Shown piece by piece: positions 61,495 through 64,000 of a DNA stretch of 64,000 bases. The stretch's first letter is position 1. Each line of letters starts with the position of its first letter. The stretch comes from Actinophytocola xinjiangensis (GTDB lineage: Bacteria; Actinomycetota; Actinomycetes; Mycobacteriales; Pseudonocardiaceae). The stretch lies in contig NZ_MSIF01000001.1 in assembly GCF_001921215.1 (NCBI RefSeq), positions 868,001 through 932,000 of the forward strand. The letters run 5' to 3'. Both the position numbers and the translations under genes were made by a program. The notes beneath the pieces were generated by a model. That model worked only from the letters and a program-made list of their open reading frames with translations, was not told where the DNA came from and ran no database searches.

Positions 61495-62412
61495 TTACCG
61501 GGCCTGCGCGGCGGCCGACTCCACGCGGGCGATGAGCGCCCGTGCGGCGGACTCGGCCTGGTCGTAGCGGTCAGGGAACGCCGAGACCTGGACGGCCTGG
61601 GCCACTCGGCCCGCCGACCAGTCGGGGTGGGCCGCCGCGACGGGAATCGCCCTGGTGAAGAACGAGTTCGACGCGTAGGCGACGTCCACGACCTGGACCG
61701 GCGTGCCCCAGCCCTGGGACGGGCGTTGCTGGAACACCCCGAGGGAGTCCCGGTCGCCGCAGGGCAGGTTGTGCATGTTGGACTCGACCAGCCCGGTTTC
61801 GAACCCGGCGAGGATGACCCGGTCGTTGGCGCCGAGGCCGGTGGCGGTCCGGTGGACGATCCGGGCCACCTCGATGTCGGGCTGGCTCGGCACCGGGCAA
61901 CCCGATCCGGCCTGCCCGACGAGGTGTGCCCACGTCTGCGGACCGATGACGCCGTCCACCGCCAGCCCGTTGTCGGTCTGGAACTTGCGGACCGCCGTCG
62001 CGGTCGCCGGGCCGAAGCTGCCGTCGATGACCAGGGCGGAACGGAACTTGTTCAACTGGATCTGCGCGGCGCGGACCGCGTCGCCCGACGCGCCCTGCTT
62101 CACCGTGATCACCAGACCGGTCCAGGTCTGCGGGCCGACGACGCCGTCGGCGGTGAAACCCTTCGACTGCTGGAACGCCACCACGGCGGCTTTCGTGGCC
62201 GACCCGAAGTCGCTGTCGGGCGAGATCGTGCGGCCGTGGGCGCGCAGCAGGTACTGGGCGGTGGTCACGTTCGCGCCGGTGTTCCCGGTGCGGAGCACCG
62301 GCCAGGACGGCGCCGCGCTGGCCGGTGTCGCGAGCCCGGCCAGCATCATCATGACCGCGCACAGCATCACAGCCAGGCGCGGGACCCCTCGTCGTGCGGG
62401 CGTGTGGTTCAT
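61495..62412 (-). CDS. Secreted peptidoglycan-binding protein with lysozyme-like C-terminal domain
   Basis: A 305-residue exoprotein. The signal peptide ends PASAAP. Two PG_binding_1 repeats follow, each with the DGxFGPxT and GVxGPQTW marks (SDFGSATKAAVVAFQQSKGF split near residues 70-90; DGVVGPQTW; DGVIGPQTWAHL). The C-terminal 120 residues include NLPCGDRDSLGVFQQRP and QGWGTPVQV, which match a lysozyme-like module of actinobacterial exoproteins. ATG 62412 follows GAGGT; ATG 62427, overlapping the upstream stop, is an alternative. It probably remodels or cleaves peptidoglycan together with the M23 enzyme. Confidence 0.85.
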   Translation of the reverse strand: MNHTPARRGVPRLAVMLCAVMMMLAGLATPASAAPSWPVLRTGNTGANVTTAQYLLRAHGRTISPDSDFGSATKAAVVAFQQSKGFTADGVVGPQTWTGLVITVKQGASGDAVRAAQIQLNKFRSALVIDGSFGPATATAVRKFQTDNGLAVDGVIGPQTWAHLVGQAGSGCPVPSQPDIEVARIVHRTATGLGANDRVILAGFETGLVESNMHNLPCGDRDSLGVFQQRPSQGWGTPVQVVDVAYASNSFFTRAIPVAAAHPDWSAGRVAQAVQVSAFPDRYDQAESAARALIARVESAAAQAR

Positions 62413-62423
62413 GGTTGTCGACC

Positions 62424-63386
62424 TCATCCGATGCATCCGCTGGTGGGAAGGGAACCCGCGGCCGGCGGAGTGCTTCCGTCGTAGATCGCCAGCAGGTAGG
62501 GCTGCGGGCACCGGTTGGCGCCGCCCGCGTAGATCTCGATGTGCAGGTGCGGGCCGGTGGAGTTGCCCGTGCTGCCGGACAGGCCGATCTGGTTGCCCGC
62601 GGCGACCCTGGTGCCGGAACCGACGCCGTGGCTGGACAGGTGGCAGTACAGGTAGGACGCGCCGTCGTCGCCCGCCAGCGAGTAGCCCAGGCCGCAGCGG
62701 CTGTTGTTGATCTGGTTGGCGACGCCGGAACGGACGGCGTAGAGCGGGGTTCCGGTGCCGACCGGCAGGTCCAGCGCCGGATAGTCGTGGTGCGGGGCCT
62801 GGTAGTAACCCCGCGACAGCGAGCCGCGCGGGATCGGCAGCGAGTAGCCGCCACCGCCGCCACCGTTGCCGACGACGTACTGCCAGGTCTGCGGTCCGAT
62901 GATGCCGTCGACCGCCAGTCCGTTGCTCGACTGGAACGACCGTGCCGCGGCGGCGGTCGCCGGTCCGAACGCGCCGTCCACGGCCAACCCGAAGCCGTGC
63001 TTGTTCAACGCGGTCTGCGCGGCGGCGACGGCCTGGTTGCTGTCGCCCTGGCGGACCGTGGCGATCAGCCCGCCCCAGGTCTGCTGGCCGATGATGCCGT
63101 CGGCGGTGAAGCCGCGGGCCTGCTGGAAGGCGACGACCGCGCCACGGGTCGCCGGTCCGAACGCGCCGTCCGGCGCGATGTCGTGCCCGTGGTGGCGTAA
63201 CAGGTACTGCGCCGTGGCGACGTCCGCCCCGGCCGATCCGGAGTTGAGCACCGGCCAACCCGGCGCCGCGGCGGCGGGCTGGCCGGCGCCCAACAGCATG
63301 GTCAGGGCCGCGCCGACGGCGACGAACGCCCTCAGTACGCGGCGGGTTGCTGACTTCTTTGCGACAGCAGGGATTCGTGGTTCCAA
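62424..63386 (-). CDS. Secreted M23 family metallopeptidase with two peptidoglycan-binding repeats
   Basis: A 320-residue exoenzyme. After a signal peptide (RRVLRAFVAVGAALTMLLGA ... AAAAP) come two PG_binding_1 repeats (DGAFGPATRGAV, DGIIGQQTW; DGAFGPATAAAA, DGIIGPQTW), a Gly linker and an M23 (LytM-type) zinc endopeptidase domain. Zinc ligands are in HHDYPALDLP and GPHLHIEI, with the catalytic His in YLYCHLSSHG. GGGGAG lies six bases before a TTG start, an unusual but best-supported choice. It probably cuts peptidoglycan cross-bridges. Confidence 0.88.
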   Translation of the reverse strand: MEPRIPAVAKKSATRRVLRAFVAVGAALTMLLGAGQPAAAAPGWPVLNSGSAGADVATAQYLLRHHGHDIAPDGAFGPATRGAVVAFQQARGFTADGIIGQQTWGGLIATVRQGDSNQAVAAAQTALNKHGFGLAVDGAFGPATAAAARSFQSSNGLAVDGIIGPQTWQYVVGNGGGGGGYSLPIPRGSLSRGYYQAPHHDYPALDLPVGTGTPLYAVRSGVANQINNSRCGLGYSLAGDDGASYLYCHLSSHGVGSGTRVAAGNQIGLSGSTGNSTGPHLHIEIYAGGANRCPQPYLLAIYDGSTPPAAGSLPTSGCIG

Positions 63387-63736
63387 CTCGGCTCCCCGAG
63401 GACGAGTGACAAGTTGGGGCCAAAAGTAACCGGGCCCGGGTGGTCGTGGTGTCGTGTGCGGTCACACGACAGCCGTTCAGTTCAGCGAATGCCGCCGACC
63501 GGACGCAGCCTCCCCCCATCCGGCGTGCCGCGATTGGCCGCTCACCGCACTCGACGCGGGCGCCGGCGCACCACCGGGGTCCGACTGTGTCCTTCCGGCG
63601 CCTGGCGGCACATGCGAGGCCAGGTGGACCAAAAGCAGGACAGGATCCCGGACAGGTCTTGACAGCGGTGACACACCGTCAATGTCCTTGACACAGTGCG
63701 AAAACCCCAGGGCAGTCGACGGCGAGGAGATCAGGC
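63387..63736. other. Intergenic region of 350 bp
   Basis: No credible gene was found. It contains the inverted repeat CCAACT (63383) / AGTTGG (63413) near the TTG start of the M23 gene and a perfect 9-bp palindrome TGTCGTGTG-CGGT-CACACGACA (63450-63471), which may be an operator or a hairpin. Two TTGACA hexamers (63659, 63688) precede the GDSL gene, but neither has a good -10. Confidence 0.5.
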
Positions 63737-64000
63737 ATGCGCTGGACCCTCAGGCGGCTGGGCGCCGCCGCGCTCACACTGGTGCTCGGCCTCGGGCTCG
63801 GGGTCACCGCGGCCGCCCCGGCGGCGGCCGAGTCGAACGGCGGGGTGCGGGTGATGCCGCTCGGCGACTCGATCACCGACGGTTTCAACGTGCCGGGCGG
63901 GTACCGGATCAACCTGTGGCAGCGGATGGCGGCCGGTGGCCACACGGTCGACTTCGTGGGTTCGGGGTTCAACGGGCCGAGCCAACTGGGGGACCACGAC
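63737..64000 (+). CDS. Secreted SGNH/GDSL hydrolase, N-terminal part (3' truncated by window edge)
   Basis: The first 88 codons are visible. A signal peptide (MRWTLRRLGAAALTLVLGLG ... AAAAE) is followed by VMPLGDSITDGFNVPGGYR, the block I motif of GDSL/SGNH esterases with the catalytic Ser, typical of actinomycete carbohydrate esterases. GAGGAGATCAGG precedes the ATG. The rest, including the His/Asp blocks, lies beyond the window. Confidence 0.88.
   Translation, partial: MRWTLRRLGAAALTLVLGLGLGVTAAAPAAAESNGGVRVMPLGDSITDGFNVPGGYRINLWQRMAAGGHTVDFVGSGFNGPSQLGDHD

Noticed and set aside
63659-63693. Two TTGACA hexamers upstream of the GDSL gene as tandem promoters
   Set aside because: No acceptable -10 element lies 16-19 bp downstream of either hexamer.

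Overview
The window is high-GC DNA with dense short-overlap operons, frequent GTG starts, Tat and lipoprotein exports, WXG/ESX-like proteins, an AfsR-type regulator, a KstR2-like operator pair and a type III polyketide synthase. Together these point to a filamentous actinomycete, most likely of the Pseudonocardiales type (inference from gene content). I saw no tRNA, rRNA, CRISPR array, insertion sequence or phage gene.

Layout. (1) 1-9499: a catabolic operon (SDR, acyl-CoA dehydrogenase, SDR, SCP-x-like thiolase, amidohydrolase, acyl-CoA ligase, LLM oxidoreductase) followed by a divergent SDR / Baeyer-Villiger monooxygenase pair. Two 14-bp boxes between the pair match the KstR2 consensus as I recall it, suggesting steroid-ring or similar isoprenoid degradation. 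(2) 9539-12460: a secreted multidomain subtilase. (3) 12551-15234: a five-gene ESX/polymorphic-toxin-like locus whose fourth product has a C-terminal domain resembling plant IQM proteins. (4) 15247-18196: SMR pump and SDR with a divergent TetR, then two tandem related lipoproteins. (5) 18341-22079: a three-gene operon of a TIR protein, a large protein with a degenerate P-loop and a two-TM protein. The TIR C-terminus and the partner N-terminus share a glycine-rich motif (17 of 24 positions identical), which makes this the best candidate for an undescribed immune system. (6) 22093-25577: flavin monooxygenase with divergent TetR, a DinB-like protein and an RDD-like membrane protein.

(7) 25651-44629: a glycan-utilisation region: sialate O-acetylesterase-like enzyme, FCD/GntR regulator, Dpp-type ABC importer with a fused double ATPase, N-acetylneuraminate-lyase-like aldolase, sulfatase, GH33-like sialidase with LamG domain, a giant GH106-like hydrolase and a DUF6351-like protein. 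It parallels the sialic acid loci of corynebacteria and probably takes up and cleaves sialic acid, Kdn or a related nonulosonate. (8) 44711-50441: membrane protein, LacI regulator, GH30 with ricin-type lectin domain, MFS transporter and a small secreted protein. (9) 50689-53498: an AfsR-type SARP regulator broken by a frameshift. (10) 53529-58164: type III PKS, ICMT-like methyltransferase, two geranylgeranyl-reductase-like flavoproteins and a divergent UbiA prenyltransferase, probably making a phenolic lipid or meroterpenoid. (11) 58291-64000: an internally deleted amine oxidase, an NmrA-like/AraC pair, two peptidoglycan-binding exoproteins and the start of a GDSL hydrolase.
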